Shown one piece after another: positions 7,387 to 15,787 of a stretch of 17,587 nucleotides of DNA (position 1 is its first letter; every line of letters begins with the position of its first letter). The position numbers were made by a program, and so were the translations under genes. The notes beneath the pieces are model-generated. The model was not told the origin of the DNA, ran no database searches, and saw nothing but the letters and a program-made list of their open reading frames with translations. Origin of the DNA: Chloroflexi bacterium RBG_19FT_COMBO_55_16 (lineage in GTDB: Bacteria; Chloroflexota; Anaerolineae; Anaerolineales; UBA4823). The DNA lies in NCBI GenBank assembly GCA_001795335.1, contig MGOK01000026.1, positions 6,619-24,205 of the forward strand, written 5' to 3'.

Positions 7387-8049
7387 ATGAAGCGATTGCT
7401 TTTGAACCTCTTCGGCCTCGTTCTCACCTGGGTCATCTGGCTGTGGCTGGCTGGCCAGGAATTAACCCCGCCGGTTAGCTTGGCGATCGCGATCGGCGGC
7501 ACATTGGCCCTCTTCCCACTTGTCTTCACTGGCCGCTGGTTGCTGGATCACCAGCCAACCGTTGAACGGGCAGAGTGGGTTAATTCCTTAGTCCACTACC
7601 TCTTAGCGATTTTCTTTGGTTCCGCCATCCTGGCTGCCGTCCGTTTTGGTCAGGTCTCGACCACCGGGCAAATCTCGTTCCCACCCTGGCTAGGCCTGGG
7701 GCTGATGGCGCTCAGTGGTCTGGCCGTCATGCTGATCGTCTTCAACCTGGCCGTCAAAGGGTTGGGCGCGCCGTTCGCTGTGGCACTGACCCGCATGGTA
7801 GTTACCGACTGGTTGTATGCCTGGACGCGCAACCCAATGATCCTGAGTGCCCTCGCTTTCCTGGTAGGCCTGGGGCTTTGGCTTCAGTCAGGATTGTTCC
7901 TGGTATGGTTGCTGGTGGCAGTCGGCCCGGCCATCCTGGTGTTTATTAAGGTATACGAAGAGCGCGAGTTGGAGATCCGCTTCGGTCCAGAATACCTGGA
8001 TTACAAGGCAAAGACCCCGATGATTTGGCCCAGAAAACCCAGACGATGA
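7387..8049 (+). CDS. Isoprenylcysteine/phospholipid methyltransferase-like membrane protein
   Basis: 220 residues, five or six membrane spans. The C-terminal half carries the ICMT/PEMT pattern: YAWTRNPM at 144-151 in place of the canonical RHP motif, a hydrophobic hairpin, then VYEERELEIRFGPEYLDYK at 189-207 and TPMIWPRKP. In the family these form the SAM- and substrate-binding site, methylating isoprenylated or lipid substrates at the membrane. The first half (spans around 5-25, 30-50 and 65-85) is less typical. An AGGAGGTGA site (7375-7383) fixes the start. It is first in a tight run; the Usp gene starts 19 nt after its stop. Family is likely; substrate unknown, and the replacement of His by Asn in the RHP-type motif leaves activity open. 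Confidence 0.82.
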   Translation: MKRLLLNLFGLVLTWVIWLWLAGQELTPPVSLAIAIGGTLALFPLVFTGRWLLDHQPTVERAEWVNSLVHYLLAIFFGSAILAAVRFGQVSTTGQISFPPWLGLGLMALSGLAVMLIVFNLAVKGLGAPFAVALTRMVVTDWLYAWTRNPMILSALAFLVGLGLWLQSGLFLVWLLVAVGPAILVFIKVYEERELEIRFGPEYLDYKAKTPMIWPRKPRR

Positions 8050-8068
8050 TCCTGGAAGGAGGTGAAGC

Positions 8069-8986
8069 ATGGTGAGTTTAAGACAACTACGTAAATTGAA
8101 CATCCTGTTAGCAGTGGATGGCTCAGAACATTCCCTGGCAGCCACGCAGTTTTTATATGATTTACCGCTGCCAAATGGGAGCACGATCACCCTCCTGGCA
8201 GTGCTGATTCCCCGCGATGCCTCTGGCCACGCCGCCCTGGAATCTGCCCTTGATCAATCCAAGGAGATGATCGAAACTAAAGGGTTGCAAGTGTCAGCTG
8301 AATTACTCACCGGCTATCCGTCAGAGGAGCTCACTCAATATGCCGATCAACATCCTCCGGATTTGATGGTCTTGGGCGCCAAGGGATTGCGCGCCACCCT
8401 GGGCATCATGCTGGGAGGTGTGGTTCAGCAGGTGGTAGAGTACGCCACCTGGCCGGTATTGGTGGTGCGCGCCCCCTATTCTGGGATACAGCGGGTCTTG
8501 TTGATCACCGATGGTTCCCGCTCCAGTCAGCGTGCGCTGGAATACCTGGCAGGATTCTCTCTCCCCCCCAAGGTTGAGATTCGCTTGTTACATGTCCTGC
8601 CTCCCATTCCTTCTCCTGCCTTCATTGCTCGCACCTGGCCGGTCGGCTCTGAGACGATTTCGCCGTTACCTTCTTACGAGACGGAGAAGATCCTCAGCCG
8701 GCAGGCCGAAGAGGAGGAACGCGGCGGGCAGTCGCTGCTCGACCAGACGGTGAAAATGTTGCAGGGGTACGGCGTTGAAGCGACGAGCGTGCTCTTGCGG
8801 GGCGATGCTGCCACCGAGATCATCGAATACGTTAAAGATCACCAAATCGATTTAATTGTTGCCGGAGCGCGCGGCCTCAGCCCAATGAAGCGTCTATTAC
8901 TTGGCAGTCTAACTCGTAAGCTCATTCACTATGCCGGATGTTCGGTGCTGGTTGTGAAGGGAGGCGATCATGGTGCAAATCGATGA
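8069..8986 (+). CDS. Two-domain universal stress protein
   Basis: 305 residues; ATG 8069 follows AAGGAGGTGA (8056-8065). Two UspA domains in tandem. Domain 1 (about 9-135) begins NILLAVDGSEHS with D17 in the ATP-binding position, but its nucleotide loop GAKG-x9-GG (103-117) has Gly where Ser/Thr is normal. Domain 2 (about 140-297) begins RVLLITDGSRSS (D148) and has the complete GARG-x9-GS loop (266-280). So domain 2 should bind ATP and domain 1 may bind weakly or not. Usp proteins act in starvation, redox or envelope stress, usually as nucleotide-dependent regulators. The stop overlaps the next gene's start by 17 nt, a sign of translational coupling. Confidence 0.94.
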   Translation: MVSLRQLRKLNILLAVDGSEHSLAATQFLYDLPLPNGSTITLLAVLIPRDASGHAALESALDQSKEMIETKGLQVSAELLTGYPSEELTQYADQHPPDLMVLGAKGLRATLGIMLGGVVQQVVEYATWPVLVVRAPYSGIQRVLLITDGSRSSQRALEYLAGFSLPPKVEIRLLHVLPPIPSPAFIARTWPVGSETISPLPSYETEKILSRQAEEEERGGQSLLDQTVKMLQGYGVEATSVLLRGDAATEIIEYVKDHQIDLIVAGARGLSPMKRLLLGSLTRKLIHYAGCSVLVVKGGDHGANR

Positions 8987-9176
8987 TGCTGTTTGGTGTG
9001 ATGGCTGTGGCGTCGAAATTACCTGGGCACCCCAGCTCAAGGGCAAGCGCAAGTATTGCTGCCAGGACTGCCAAGCTGAGCTACCCTGCCGGTGCGGTGA
9101 GCGCATGGAAATGGAGGACGAGCGGCGCGGTGCTCGCCTCTCCTCGGTCGACACCTTAGGTAACAACCTGGTTTGA
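8970..9176 (+). CDS. Small seven-cysteine zinc-ribbon protein
   Basis: 68 residues. ATG 8970 has AAGGGAGG (8957-8964) 5 nt upstream and overlaps the Usp gene by 17 nt in another frame. Cysteines are at 10, 13, 30, 31, 34, 40 and 42, as CDGC, then YCCQDC, then CRCGE. Two CxxC knuckles (10/13 and 31/34) fit a treble-clef or zinc-ribbon fold like the short TRASH/MYM types; C30, C40 and C42 could bind a second metal or be redox-active. The tail after residue 45 is charged and probably flexible. Its TGA shares bases with the TTG start of the AIR-synthase-like gene, so the two are likely made together. I do not know a named family. Partner or metal-sensor roles are guesses. Confidence 0.78.
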   Translation: MVQIDDAVWCDGCGVEITWAPQLKGKRKYCCQDCQAELPCRCGERMEMEDERRGARLSSVDTLGNNLV

Positions 9177-10198
9177 GCCATCTTAAGCACCTCCTCCCGG
9201 TAGGTAAGTTGCCGCCTGAGATCTTGGCGCGCTTGCTCTCCCAGGCGCCCGTTGTGCATGACCGCCTTTTGCTGGGTCCCGGAGTCGGACTGGATTGCGC
9301 GGTTGTTGAATTTGGTTCATCGCTTCTGGTGCTCAAATCGGATCCGATCACCTTCGCCACCGAGGAAATCGGCTGGTATGCAGTTCAGGTCAATGCCAAC
9401 GACATCGCCACCACCGGGGCTATCCCGCGCTGGTTGCTGATCACGCTTCTACTCCCCGAAGGCAGTACGACCGCTCAACTGGTCGATCAGATCAGCCAAC
9501 AAGTCTTTAGCGCTTGCCGGGAGATCGGCGTCACGCTGGTTGGCGGGCACACCGAGATCACCGTTGGCCTCGATCGCCCCATCATAATGGGCACCCTGAT
9601 CGGCGAGGTCGACCGCCAAGACCTGATCACGCCGCGCGGGGCGAACCCCAGCGACCGGATTTTGCTCACCAAAGGCGTCCCGATCGAGGCGACTGCTATC
9701 CTGGCGCGTGAGTTTCCTCACCGCTTGCGCCAGGCCTTGAGCCAGGAGGAGATCTATCAAGCGCGCGCCTTCCTGCGGGATCCCGGGATCAGCGTCTTGC
9801 GTGAGGCGCGCCTGGCCGTACAGGCCGGCCGGGTCACGGCAATGCATGACCCCACAGAAGGAGGTTTGGCCTCTGCCTTGTGGGAACTGGCCGAAGCCAG
9901 TGATCGCACCCTGATCGTCGACCTGGCGGTGGTGCCCATTCCTGATCTCTCAGCTCGGATATGCCAGCTCTTCGGTCTCGATCCGTTCGCGACGATTGCT
10001 TCCGGCGCGCTATTGCTCACCGTTGCTTCCCCTGATGCATCCCCAATTAAGCGAGCGATTAAGTCTGCAGGCATCCCCTGCGCTGAGATCGGCGAGGTGC
10101 AAGCTGGTCCGGCTGAGGTCTGGCACCGAGTCCAATCTGGGCTTGAAAAGCTCCCACGCCCCATCCGCGACGAGATCACCCGGGTGTTTGAAACTTAA
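9173..10198 (+). CDS. AIR synthase / HypE-like ATP-binding protein
   Basis: 341 residues from TTG 9173, which overlaps the previous stop (TTGA). A later start is possible, but LPVGKLPPEIL near the N-terminus is typical of the family, so the TTG is kept; the ribosome site is poor and coupling is likely. AIR-synthase N-domain: GVGLDCAVV with D41, KSDPIT, and VNANDIATTGA (73-83; N75 and D77); GGHTE at 124-128. C-domain: HDPTEGGLASALWELAEA (225-242). This is the PurM/HypE/ThiL/SelD superfamily, which uses ATP to activate an oxygen or selenium/sulfur group. It is closest in feel to HypE, but the HypE C-terminal PRIC cysteine that carries the carbamoyl/cyano group is absent (the protein ends RVFET) and no other hyp genes are here, so hydrogenase maturation is unlikely. 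Confidence 0.88.
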   Translation: MSHLKHLLPVGKLPPEILARLLSQAPVVHDRLLLGPGVGLDCAVVEFGSSLLVLKSDPITFATEEIGWYAVQVNANDIATTGAIPRWLLITLLLPEGSTTAQLVDQISQQVFSACREIGVTLVGGHTEITVGLDRPIIMGTLIGEVDRQDLITPRGANPSDRILLTKGVPIEATAILAREFPHRLRQALSQEEIYQARAFLRDPGISVLREARLAVQAGRVTAMHDPTEGGLASALWELAEASDRTLIVDLAVVPIPDLSARICQLFGLDPFATIASGALLLTVASPDASPIKRAIKSAGIPCAEIGEVQAGPAEVWHRVQSGLEKLPRPIRDEITRVFET

Positions 10199-10368
10199 GT
10201 TCCTTGTTCCTGGTTTACTTATTAACCTGATTCCCTGTTATCGTTTCCGTGGTTGTATTTTCGCGGGGTTTGCATTAAACTTGTTTTCGGTGCAATTAAC
10301 TCCATATTCTTCGTAGGAGTTCTTCCCTATTTAGGCTGTTGATTTGATCCTATTCATAAGCCCAAGGT

Positions 10369-10373
10369 GGAGG
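10369..10373 (+). promoter_or_regulatory. Ribosome-binding site deciding the GTG start of the cyclase
   Basis: GGAGG at 10369-10373 lies 5 nt before GTG 10379. The earlier in-frame GTG 10367 would put this site inside the gene and has none of its own, so 10379 is chosen. Confidence 0.6.
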
Positions 10374-10378
10374 AACCG

Positions 10379-11179
10379 GTGGCAAAGGAATCTAGTAATC
10401 GAACTGTAGAGGAACAATGGCGGGCGATCCTGGCTGGGGACCACCCCGCCGAGCGTCGCTACCGGCGGATATTTGGCTGGCTGCCCTCCAACCCGCGTTG
10501 CAGATGGTGTAACGCCCCTTTTCAAGGCCCAGGGGCCACGATCATGCACCTGATGGGTAAACATCCATCCAATACGAATCCGAATTTCTGTAATATCTGT
10601 GACGATTTCGCCAGGCAGAATATCGGGGGGGCCGAGGTCGAGCTAGCTATGCTGTTTGCCGACGTGCGCGGTTCAACGACCCTTGCTGAACAGATGGACA
10701 TCACCGAGTTCAGCCAGCTGATCAGCCGGTTTTACGCCGTCGCCACAAGTGTTCTCATCCGGCACGATGCTTTTATCGATAAACTGGTTGGCGACCAGGC
10801 GACGGGCTTTTTCCTGCCCGGTATAGCCGGTCTCGATTACAACCGCCAGGCCGTCCTGGCAGCGCAGGAGTTGCTCCAAGCTACGGGGTATGCCGATCAT
10901 GCCGGCCCGTGGGTGCCGGTAGGGATCGGAGTGCATACAGGCACCGCATTTGTCGGGGCGGTCGGCGCGAAGGATGGGATTGCCGATATCACTGCCCTGG
11001 GTGATGCAGTGAACATTGCCGCCCGTCTCTCGTCGAACGCCGGCCCAGGAGAGATATTGGTCAGCGAAGAGGCTTATGCCGCGGCCGGTGTCGATTACGA
11101 GCCCGTGGAACAGCGTTCGTTATCTTTGAAAGGGCGCACCCAACCAGTGACAGTCCGGGTTCTGCGTCTCTCCGCATAA
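10379..11179 (+). CDS. Class III adenylate/guanylate cyclase with N-terminal four-cysteine module
   Basis: 266 residues. Residues 38-75 hold CRWC (C41, C44) and CNIC (C71, C74) around APFQGPGATIMHLMGK, a probable zinc or redox module. The class III cyclase domain covers about 86-265: metal-binding D95 in LFADVRGST and D139 in KLVGDQATGFF, adenine-selecting K135, D209 in ITALGDAVN, and the transition-state pair N212 and R216 in NIAARL. All residues for an active homodimeric enzyme are present, and the Lys/Asp pair favours ATP, giving cAMP. There is no membrane span or receiver domain, so the Cys module is the only visible sensor. A weak promoter candidate (TTGTAT at 10253, TAAACT at 10276, 17-nt spacer) lies in the 180-nt gap upstream, where I see nothing else firm except AACTCC...GGAGTT around 10300-10325. 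Confidence 0.92.
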   Translation: MAKESSNRTVEEQWRAILAGDHPAERRYRRIFGWLPSNPRCRWCNAPFQGPGATIMHLMGKHPSNTNPNFCNICDDFARQNIGGAEVELAMLFADVRGSTTLAEQMDITEFSQLISRFYAVATSVLIRHDAFIDKLVGDQATGFFLPGIAGLDYNRQAVLAAQELLQATGYADHAGPWVPVGIGVHTGTAFVGAVGAKDGIADITALGDAVNIAARLSSNAGPGEILVSEEAYAAAGVDYEPVEQRSLSLKGRTQPVTVRVLRLSA

Positions 11180-11240
11180 CACTCGCATATTTCATTGTAA
11201 CTGCTCAGACAAGCATCCACAATTAAAGGTGCAGGCCAAA

Positions 11241-12608
11241 ATGGTGAATCACCCTGAAAGTTTGGTCGAGACGGGTTGGCTGGCTGATCACCTCCTCGAT
11301 CCCGGCTTGCGCGTGGTGGATGCCCGCTGGCGCGGCGATGACTCTGGCTACCAGCTTTACCAGGCAGGCCACATCCCCGGAGCTATCCACCTGGACTGGC
11401 ACCTCAATTTGAACCACACGTTGGCTGGAGTGCGCGACTTGATCTTGCCCGCGGAGCGTTTCGCGGCGGTTATGTCCGCGGCGGGGATCGGTGATGAAAC
11501 CCAGGTGGTCGCCTACGCCGAGACCGATTACAGCGGCGCGGCGCGGCTGTGGTGGGCGCTGCGTTATTATGGCCATGACCAGGTCGCTGTGCTGAACGGT
11601 GGGTTGACCAAATGGATTGCCGAGGGGCGAGAGTTGACCAGACAAATACCTGAAATCTCGCCCGCTCATTTCACCCCCCAGCCCCGGCCAGCTCTCTTCG
11701 CGACTGCGACTGAGATCCAGGCCATCTTGAGCGATCCAGCGACGCAAGCCTCGCTGGTCGATAGCCGCCCTCGCGAGCAATATGTTGGATCGGCGGTCTG
11801 GACTCCCCATGGCAGCCTGTACCTGCCGCCTGAAGAGGAGTGGGTGGATGCTGGCGGGCGGAGGCTACGCGGCGGGCGCATCCCGGGCGCGGTCAGTCTG
11901 CCTTCGTCCGAGAATTTAGACCCGCAGGATTGGACTTTTCTGAGCCCTGATGATTTACGCGCCCGGGCCTTGGCGAATGGCGTCCAACCGGAACACAGAG
12001 TGATCACCTATTGCGGCGTGGGTATATCCGCCTCGCTGGGCTTGTTCGCCCTGCACTTGGCCGGATATCCAGACCTGGCGCTCTATGATGCATCCTGGGA
12101 AGAATGGGGACATGATCCCGACCTGCCCATTGAAAGTTCGACGCCAGTGACGCGGGAGCTGGATAAACTGGGCATCCCCTACCGGGTCTTCCGCCACCCG
12201 GGCGAGGTGCGTTCGCTCGAGCAGGCAGCGCGCGAGCGCGACCAGCGACCTGAACAGGTGGTGCGTAGCATCGTCTTTCGCCTGGCGCAGGATGAGTTTG
12301 TCATGGTGTTGATCGCCGGCCCGGCGCAAGTCTCCTGGCCAGCATTGCGCGCTTACCTGGGGCAATCGCGCTTGACCACAGCCACCGAACCCGAGGTATT
12401 GGCCGCCACCGGCTACAATGTGGGGGCGGTCTCACCCTTCGGGCTGCCGGCGCCGATGCGCGTCCTGGTAGATAAAAGCGTTCTCCAGGAGGAGATAATT
12501 TCAATCGGTTCAGGGGAGCGAAATATCACGGTGATTTTAAAGACGGAGGATTTGCTGAAGGTGCTGCAGGGAGCCGAGGCGGGGGAGTTTGGAGTCAAGG
12601 GGGGATGA
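11241..12608 (+). CDS. Tandem rhodanese sulfurtransferase fused to a YbaK/ProX-like tRNA-editing domain
   Basis: 455 residues. ATG 11241 with AAAGGTG (11225-11231) 9 nt upstream is preferred to an in-frame GTG 11229. Residues 1-140 are a rhodanese domain ([27 protein letters not shown]) whose active-site Cys position reads [11 protein letters not shown], so it is catalytically dead, as usual in two-domain sulfurtransferases. Residues 150-297 are the active rhodanese domain: [24 protein letters not shown] and the loop YCGVGISAS with C258. Residues 302-442 match YbaK/aminoacyl-tRNA deacylases: [40 protein letters not shown] and LVDKSVL. The Lys normally in the third of these motifs is R342. The first two thirds should transfer sulfane sulfur from thiosulfate or mercaptopyruvate; the last third would clear mischarged tRNA. 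Such a fusion is unusual to my knowledge. Reading frame is uninterrupted. Confidence 0.92.
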   Translation: MVNHPESLVETGWLADHLLDPGLRVVDARWRGDDSGYQLYQAGHIPGAIHLDWHLNLNHTLAGVRDLILPAERFAAVMSAAGIGDETQVVAYAETDYSGAARLWWALRYYGHDQVAVLNGGLTKWIAEGRELTRQIPEISPAHFTPQPRPALFATATEIQAILSDPATQASLVDSRPREQYVGSAVWTPHGSLYLPPEEEWVDAGGRRLRGGRIPGAVSLPSSENLDPQDWTFLSPDDLRARALANGVQPEHRVITYCGVGISASLGLFALHLAGYPDLALYDASWEEWGHDPDLPIESSTPVTRELDKLGIPYRVFRHPGEVRSLEQAARERDQRPEQVVRSIVFRLAQDEFVMVLIAGPAQVSWPALRAYLGQSRLTTATEPEVLAATGYNVGAVSPFGLPAPMRVLVDKSVLQEEIISIGSGERNITVILKTEDLLKVLQGAEAGEFGVKGG

Positions 12609-12634
12609 AAGACGAAGGACGATGCACGAAAATT
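12607..12634 (+). repeat. Degenerate 7-nt tandem repeat
   Basis: GAAAGAC, GAAGGAC, GATGCAC, GAAAATT: four heptamers in register beginning inside the rhodanese-YbaK stop codon. It resembles the short tandemly repeated heptamers seen between genes in some bacteria. Short and imperfect, so weak. Confidence 0.3.
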
Positions 12635-12651
12635 GGGCAAGGGAAGGAGGT

Positions 12652-12663
12652 TGGCAGCTGCCA
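12652..12663. repeat. 12-bp palindrome sharing the GGCAGCTGCC core with the 2072 site
   Basis: TGGCAGCTGCCA is a perfect palindrome in the spacer upstream of the SorC promoter. The 10-bp core also occurs at 2074-2083, again between genes. Confidence 0.4.
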
Positions 12664-12707
12664 CAAGACAATCCGAAATCCCCGCGAATGCACAAATGTG
12701 AATATTC

Positions 12708-12737
12708 TGAACAAAATTACATAGATTGTGTTATCAT
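12708..12737 (+). promoter_or_regulatory. Candidate promoter and SorC operator for the dehydrogenase operon
   Basis: TGAACA (12708-12713), 18-nt spacer, TATCAT (12732-12737): 4 and 5 of 6 matches. The inverted repeat AACAAAAT (12710-12717) - 7 nt - ATTGTGTT (12725-12732), 7 of 8 matching, fills the space between the two boxes. SorC-family repressors bind such AT-rich dyads, so autoregulation at this site is inferred. GAATATTC (12700-12707) is a further perfect palindrome next to it. Confidence 0.42.
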
Positions 12738-12769
12738 TTGCCATCCTCGATCTTCGGTGGTGATGGCAA

Positions 12770-13732
12770 ATGGATATGCAGACCGATCGCGACCAATTAC
12801 TTGCCCGGGTGGCCAGCCTCTATTATGAGGACGGTCAAACCCAGCAAGAAATTTCGCTTAAATTAGGGTATTCGCGCTCTTCCATCTCTCGCATGCTCAC
12901 CGAAGCGCGCCAGGAAGGCATCGTCGAGATCCATGTGCACCACCATCTGGAGCGCAATTCAGCCTTGGAGCAGCGCCTGCAATGCCAGTTTAACCTGTGC
13001 GAAGTGCAGGTACTGCAGGACAACGGCCTGCCCTATCCACAGATGTTGCGCCGCTTGGGGGGGTTGGCTGCAAAGTTGCTGGTGCAAAGTATAAACGAAC
13101 ATTCTATCCTGGGCATCTCCTGGGGCACCGCGTTGTATGAGGTGGCCAACGCTCTCCAATCCATGCACGCTCCCGGCGTGAAGGTCGTACAGCTGATCGG
13201 ATCGGCGACTTCGCGCGATCACCAGGTCGATGGCCCAGGCCTGGCCAGCGTCTTTGCCAGGCAGTTCGGCGGTCAATACTACACGCTGCCCGCGCCCTGG
13301 CTGGTCGAGGATCGGGAGATTCGCGACGCCTTGATGAAAGACCGCCGCATGGGCGAAGTACTAGACTTGGCCCGGCGAGCGGAGATCGCCCTGGTGGGGA
13401 TCGGAACGGTCGATCCACCCTTATCGAGCCTGGTGCGGGCCGGTTACCTGACCGCTGATGAGGTGCGCGATATCCAGGCGCTCGGGGCGGTGGGGGATGT
13501 ATGCGGACTGCATTTTGACATCCACGGAAATTTGATGGACATCTCCCTGGCAGGTTATGCCTTCGGGATCGAGGCAGAAACCTTACGCGCCATCCCGCTG
13601 GTGATCGGCGTGGCAGGAGGGGCTCTCAAGGCGCCAGCCATTCTGGGCGCGCTGCGTTCCAGGTTGGTCAATTCGCTGGTCACGGACGACAGCGCGGCGC
13701 GTGAAGTATTAGAAAGGGAAAAAGATTCATGA
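12770..13732 (+). CDS. SorC-family transcriptional regulator
   Basis: 320 residues, normal for the family. N-terminal [22 protein letters not shown] with recognition helix [20 protein letters not shown] (about residues 10-54). Residues 65-318 are the SorC/CggR sugar-binding domain: [16 protein letters not shown] (114-129), VVQLIGS (139-145), [11 protein letters not shown] (207-217), [12 protein letters not shown] (243-254) and [26 protein letters not shown] (281-306, conserved GG and K). The family binds phosphorylated sugars or related metabolites and then releases or changes its grip on DNA. ATG 12770 has GGTGG at 12756-12760; ATG 12776 is an alternative. Its stop overlaps the E1alpha start (ATGA), so it is the first gene of the dehydrogenase operon and probably regulates it. 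Confidence 0.94.
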   Translation: MDMQTDRDQLLARVASLYYEDGQTQQEISLKLGYSRSSISRMLTEARQEGIVEIHVHHHLERNSALEQRLQCQFNLCEVQVLQDNGLPYPQMLRRLGGLAAKLLVQSINEHSILGISWGTALYEVANALQSMHAPGVKVVQLIGSATSRDHQVDGPGLASVFARQFGGQYYTLPAPWLVEDREIRDALMKDRRMGEVLDLARRAEIALVGIGTVDPPLSSLVRAGYLTADEVRDIQALGAVGDVCGLHFDIHGNLMDISLAGYAFGIEAETLRAIPLVIGVAGGALKAPAILGALRSRLVNSLVTDDSAAREVLEREKDS

Positions 13733-14754
13733 GCGATAGCTTAACAAACATATATACCCCGTCTCGGGAGCGAGCCGCCGAACTGCTTAACGCCATCGGT
13801 CCCGAAAAAGCACGGCACGTGCTGGAAACTATGGCCACAATCCGCGCTTTCGAAGAAAAAGCCGAAGAACTGTACAGCTTGGGCAAGACCCACGGGACAA
13901 TGCACCTGTCGATTGGGCAGGAGGCTACCGCCACAGGCGCTTCCGACGCTGTGCGCAGCGGCCACGATTTCCTGCTCAATCACCATCGCGGCCACGGGCA
14001 CTGCATCGCCTGGGGCGGCGAAGTGAACCTGATGATGGCCGAGTTCATGGGTAAAGAGACCGGCTATTGCCGCGGGCGGGGCGGCTCGATGCACATCGCC
14101 GACGTAGAGCGCAATAACCTTGGCGCAAATGGGATTGTCGCCGGTGGTATCCCCATGTCTGTCGGTGTGGGATTGAGTATTAAGCTGCGCGGCAGCGACC
14201 AGGTGTGTCTGGTGATCTTTGGAGATGGCGCGGCGAACACCGGCCCTTTCCACGAGGCGCTCAATATGGCCTCCATCTGGGATTTGCCGGTGATCTTCTT
14301 GTGCGAGAATAACCAGTACGCCATGTCGATGTCCGTCCCGCGCGCTTTCAACATCGAGCATATCAGCCAGCGCGCCTGCGCGTACGGGATTCCAGGTGTT
14401 ACCGTAGACGGCAACGACTACCTGGCGGTGTACGATGCGATTTCTACGGCGGCGCAGCGCGCCCGGGAAGGCAAAGGCCCGACCCTGGTGGAGACGATTA
14501 CCTACCGCTGGCGCGGCCATTCGAGGAGCGACCGGCAGCTGTACCGCACGCGGGATGAGGTCAAGGAGTGGCAGGCCAGGGACCCGATCCTGCGTTTTGC
14601 GGATCAGTTGCGCCAGGCAGGTTTCCTGTCCGATGACCAACTCGAATCACTGCGTCAGCATGCGAACCAGTATATAGACGAAGCCCTGGCATTTGCCGAG
14701 GCCAGCCCAGAACCCGATGTAGCCAGCATCATGGAGGGTGTTTATGTTGACTAA
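13729..14754 (+). CDS. 2-oxoacid (pyruvate/acetoin) dehydrogenase E1 component, alpha subunit
   Basis: 341 residues. Thiamine-diphosphate motif GDGAANTG... through CENN (165-195, GDG to NN) is complete. [12 protein letters not shown] (85-96) and [10 protein letters not shown] (113-122) are family-typical, and [18 protein letters not shown] (261-278) is the flexible loop over the active site. With the beta subunit it decarboxylates the 2-oxoacid on ThDP and passes the acyl group to lipoyl-E2. Sequence style is that of the acetoin dehydrogenase/pyruvate dehydrogenase alpha group; I cannot tell the substrate apart by eye. Start overlaps the SorC stop by 4 nt and the end overlaps E1beta by 11 nt. 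Confidence 0.95.
   Translation: MSDSLTNIYTPSRERAAELLNAIGPEKARHVLETMATIRAFEEKAEELYSLGKTHGTMHLSIGQEATATGASDAVRSGHDFLLNHHRGHGHCIAWGGEVNLMMAEFMGKETGYCRGRGGSMHIADVERNNLGANGIVAGGIPMSVGVGLSIKLRGSDQVCLVIFGDGAANTGPFHEALNMASIWDLPVIFLCENNQYAMSMSVPRAFNIEHISQRACAYGIPGVTVDGNDYLAVYDAISTAAQRAREGKGPTLVETITYRWRGHSRSDRQLYRTRDEVKEWQARDPILRFADQLRQAGFLSDDQLESLRQHANQYIDEALAFAEASPEPDVASIMEGVYVD
14733..14738 (+). promoter_or_regulatory. Ribosome-binding site deciding the E1 beta start
   Basis: GGAGGG at 14733-14738 is 5 nt before ATG 14744. A GTG at 14738 would overlap this site, so it is rejected as start. Confidence 0.6.
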
Positions 14755-15772
14755 GACCGTGAGCGAGGCGCAAGAGGCGCTGACCGTGCGACAGCTGACT
14801 TATGCCGAAGCCTTGCGCGAGGCGCTGCGCCAGGCCATGCAGGCCGACCCAACTGTTTTCCTGATCGGTGAAGATATCGGCGTTTATGGAGGCGCTTTCA
14901 GCGTTAGCGCCGGATTAATTGACGAGTTTGGCTCGCAACGGGTGATCGACACGCCTATCTCCGAGGCGACCATTGCCGGAGCTTGCGCGGGCGCAGCACT
15001 GACCGGGATGCATCCGGTGGGCGAAATCCAGTTCATGGACTTCGTCACCCTCTCCATGGAGCAGCTGATCTTGCAGGCCGCCAAGTTGCGATTCATGTTC
15101 GGCGGCAAGGCCAGCGTGCCGATGGTGTTACGCATGCCGGCTGGTTCGGGCACTGGCGCGGCCGCCCAACACAGTGAAAGCCTGGAAAACTTACTGGTTC
15201 ACATCCCCGGTCTTAAGGTAGTCATGCCCAGCAACGCTTACGATGCTAAAGGCCTGCTGCTGTCGGCGATTTACGATGGAAACCCGGTAATTTTCGTTGA
15301 GCATAAGTTGCTGTATAAGACGACCGGGCATGTGCCGGAAGAGATGTATCGCCTCCCTCTCAGCCAGAGCAACATAGCTCGCCAGGGGCGCGATCTGACC
15401 TTGGTTGCCACGTCGGTCATGGTGCCGCGTACCCTGGAGGCGGCCGAGTTGCTGAGCGAGGAGGGCATCGAGCTGGAAGTGATCGACCCGCGTACCCTCA
15501 ATCCACTGGACGACGCCCCGATCATTGAATCGGTGGTCAAGACTGGGCGAGCCCTGGTCGTTCACGAGGCGGTGGGGACGGGCGGTTACGGGGGTGAGGT
15601 CGTGGCTCGCATCGTAGCAAGTAAGGCGTTCGATTACCTGGAGGCGCCTGTCCGCCGCCTGGCAGGCCTGGATATCCCCATCCCGTATAACCGTAACCTG
15701 GAACACCATGCCGTGCCCCAGGTGGAGAATATCATCGCAGAAGCGCGCAAACTGGTAAAAAACGAATATTAA
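14744..15772 (+). CDS. 2-oxoacid (pyruvate/acetoin) dehydrogenase E1 component, beta subunit
   Basis: 342 residues. Conserved [12 protein letters not shown] (41-52), [11 protein letters not shown] (69-79) with the ThDP-activating Glu74, GEIQFMDF (93-100), AAQHSESLE (140-148) with active-site His143, and in the C-terminal domain DPRTLNPLD (248-256) and [14 protein letters not shown] (273-286). Full length with normal termini. It forms the alpha2beta2 E1 with the preceding product. It starts inside the last codons of E1alpha, giving 1:1 coupled translation, and the E2 gene starts 15 nt after its stop. Confidence 0.96.
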   Translation: MLTKTVSEAQEALTVRQLTYAEALREALRQAMQADPTVFLIGEDIGVYGGAFSVSAGLIDEFGSQRVIDTPISEATIAGACAGAALTGMHPVGEIQFMDFVTLSMEQLILQAAKLRFMFGGKASVPMVLRMPAGSGTGAAAQHSESLENLLVHIPGLKVVMPSNAYDAKGLLLSAIYDGNPVIFVEHKLLYKTTGHVPEEMYRLPLSQSNIARQGRDLTLVATSVMVPRTLEAAELLSEEGIELEVIDPRTLNPLDDAPIIESVVKTGRALVVHEAVGTGGYGGEVVARIVASKAFDYLEAPVRRLAGLDIPIPYNRNLEHHAVPQVENIIAEARKLVKNEY

Positions 15773-15787
15773 TTAGGAGTAATTGCC

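Noticed and set aside
9173..10198. HypE (hydrogenase maturation) or SelD
   Set aside because: No C-terminal PRIC cysteine, no SelD active-site Cys/Sec loop and no hyp or sel neighbours.
10300..10325. Hairpin AACTCC...GGAGTT as terminator after the AIR-synthase-like gene
   Set aside because: Six base pairs with a 12-nt loop and no T-run; too weak.
11223..11810. 195-residue open frame on the - strand
   Set aside because: Antisense to the rhodanese domains; no family resemblance.
12589..12828. 79-residue + strand frame in the SorC leader
   Set aside because: Spans the end of one gene, the promoter and the start of another; composition not protein-like.
13741..14640. 299-residue open frame on the - strand
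   Set aside because: Antisense shadow of E1alpha, which has full family motifs; no ribosome site or recognisable domain.
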